Origin: Cliona cf. orientalis
Lineage: Eukaryota; Porifera; Demospongiae; Clionaida; Clionaidae
DNA length: 64,000 bases
Reading direction: 5' to 3'
NCBI GenBank assembly: GCA_963930775.1
Contig: OZ005689.1
Location: 36,348,694 to 36,412,693 of the forward strand
Of the stretch, positions 63,650-64,000 are shown piece after piece. Every line of letters begins with the position of its first letter. Position 1 is the first letter of the stretch. The notes under the pieces are model-generated. The model was not told where the DNA came from. It worked only from the letters and a program-made list of their open reading frames with translations, and ran no database searches. The position numbers and the translations under genes were made by a program.

Positions 63650-64000
63650 ATGGCTGAGGAAGGAGACGGTGACATATCTGGTGGCGGAGTTGTACCTGCT
63701 GCCACTGCTGCCACTGCTACGAGCACGACGGTCCACGTGGGACTACATGGCACGGCGCCTGTGTTCGACAGTACCCAAGAAGAGTGGGAAGACTACGCCG
63801 AGCGGTTGGACAGCTATTTCCTCGCCAATGACATTGGAGATCCTGCCAAGAAACGTGCCATTCTCGTGAACGCTGTTGGTCCAAAGACGTACAGGCTGAT
63901 TAAGACTCTTTGTCTACCTGAGAAGCCACAGGACCACTCCTTTGAAGAAATAGTCAAACGGGTCAAAGCGCACTTTCATCCGAAACCATCGCCCATTATT
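63650..64000 (+). CDS. Gag-like ORF of LTR retrotransposon (3' partial)
   Basis: The frame is open from ATG 63650 to the window end (117 codons). After an Ala/Thr-rich start it has WEDYAERLDSYFLANDIG, then AILVNAVGPKTYRLIKTL, then an EEIVKRVKAHFHPKP end. This is the helical pattern of the gag capsid domain in Ty3/gypsy elements (retrotrans_gag type). It presumably continues into zinc-knuckle and pol regions beyond the window. Confidence 0.8.
   Translation, partial: MAEEGDGDISGGGVVPAATAATATSTTVHVGLHGTAPVFDSTQEEWEDYAERLDSYFLANDIGDPAKKRAILVNAVGPKTYRLIKTLCLPEKPQDHSFEEIVKRVKAHFHPKPSPII

Overview
The window looks like nuclear DNA of an early-branching animal, most likely a demosponge. Evidence: AT-rich DNA, intron-rich genes whose introns are often only 45-70 bp, animal-specific domains (DED, Death, SAM, ZU5-type, caspase, 7TM receptor, DNAJB12/14, Tim23), and very dense short terminal-inverted-repeat elements. 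The sponge assignment is inference from gene content; no taxonomic search was possible. There is no bacterial-style operon, CRISPR array or rRNA.

Layout. 1-2951 (+): 3' part of a multi-exon ZU5/UPA-like, SAM, SAM, Death adaptor. 2952-6246: repeats only. 6247-13317 (-): complete 14-exon MFS transporter, SLC18B1 type (469 aa). 13318-16380: repeats plus a 1.6-kb TA-flanked element bordered by a duplication of the next gene's 3' end. 16472-20680 (-): candidate ETAA1-like replication-stress protein. 20770-25446 (+): FADD-like adaptor (DED + Death, 187 aa), starting 89 bp from the previous gene. 26374-37601 (-): Tim23 (202 aa) with an ~8.6-kb first intron that contains a complete 3.0-kb two-gene DD34E transposon (32681-35680). 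37813-44187 (+): nine-exon DNAJB12/14-type ER J-protein (394 aa), head-to-head with Tim23. 44188-48637: no gene seen. 48638-49750 (-): single-exon 7TM receptor. 53004-54813 and 56393-57230 (-): Cys/Trp-rich repeat fragment, a coiled-coil protein and a caspase-like protease. 60118-62600 (-): decayed Cys/Trp-rich repeats and duplicated broken exons. 63.34 kb to the end (+): 5' end of a Ty3/gypsy-type LTR retrotransposon.

Together. Three death-fold or caspase genes (ZU5-SAM-Death, FADD-like, caspase-like) lie in 57 kb, the kinds of parts used for apoptotic or innate signalling. The housekeeping genes (Tim23, DNAJB12/14, SLC18B1 type, ETAA1-like) are interleaved with them. The strongest unusual signals are in the mobile DNA: a transposon with an accessory gene facing its transposase, many MITE families sharing TACCGTA-type ends and an internal GGTAAAGGTCGTCA-like motif, nested insertions with an unoccupied sister site, and long perfect palindromes.

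Exon joins were built by hand from GT/AG sites and codon phase. In the main genes every junction keeps phase and the total is a multiple of three, but no transcript evidence was available.
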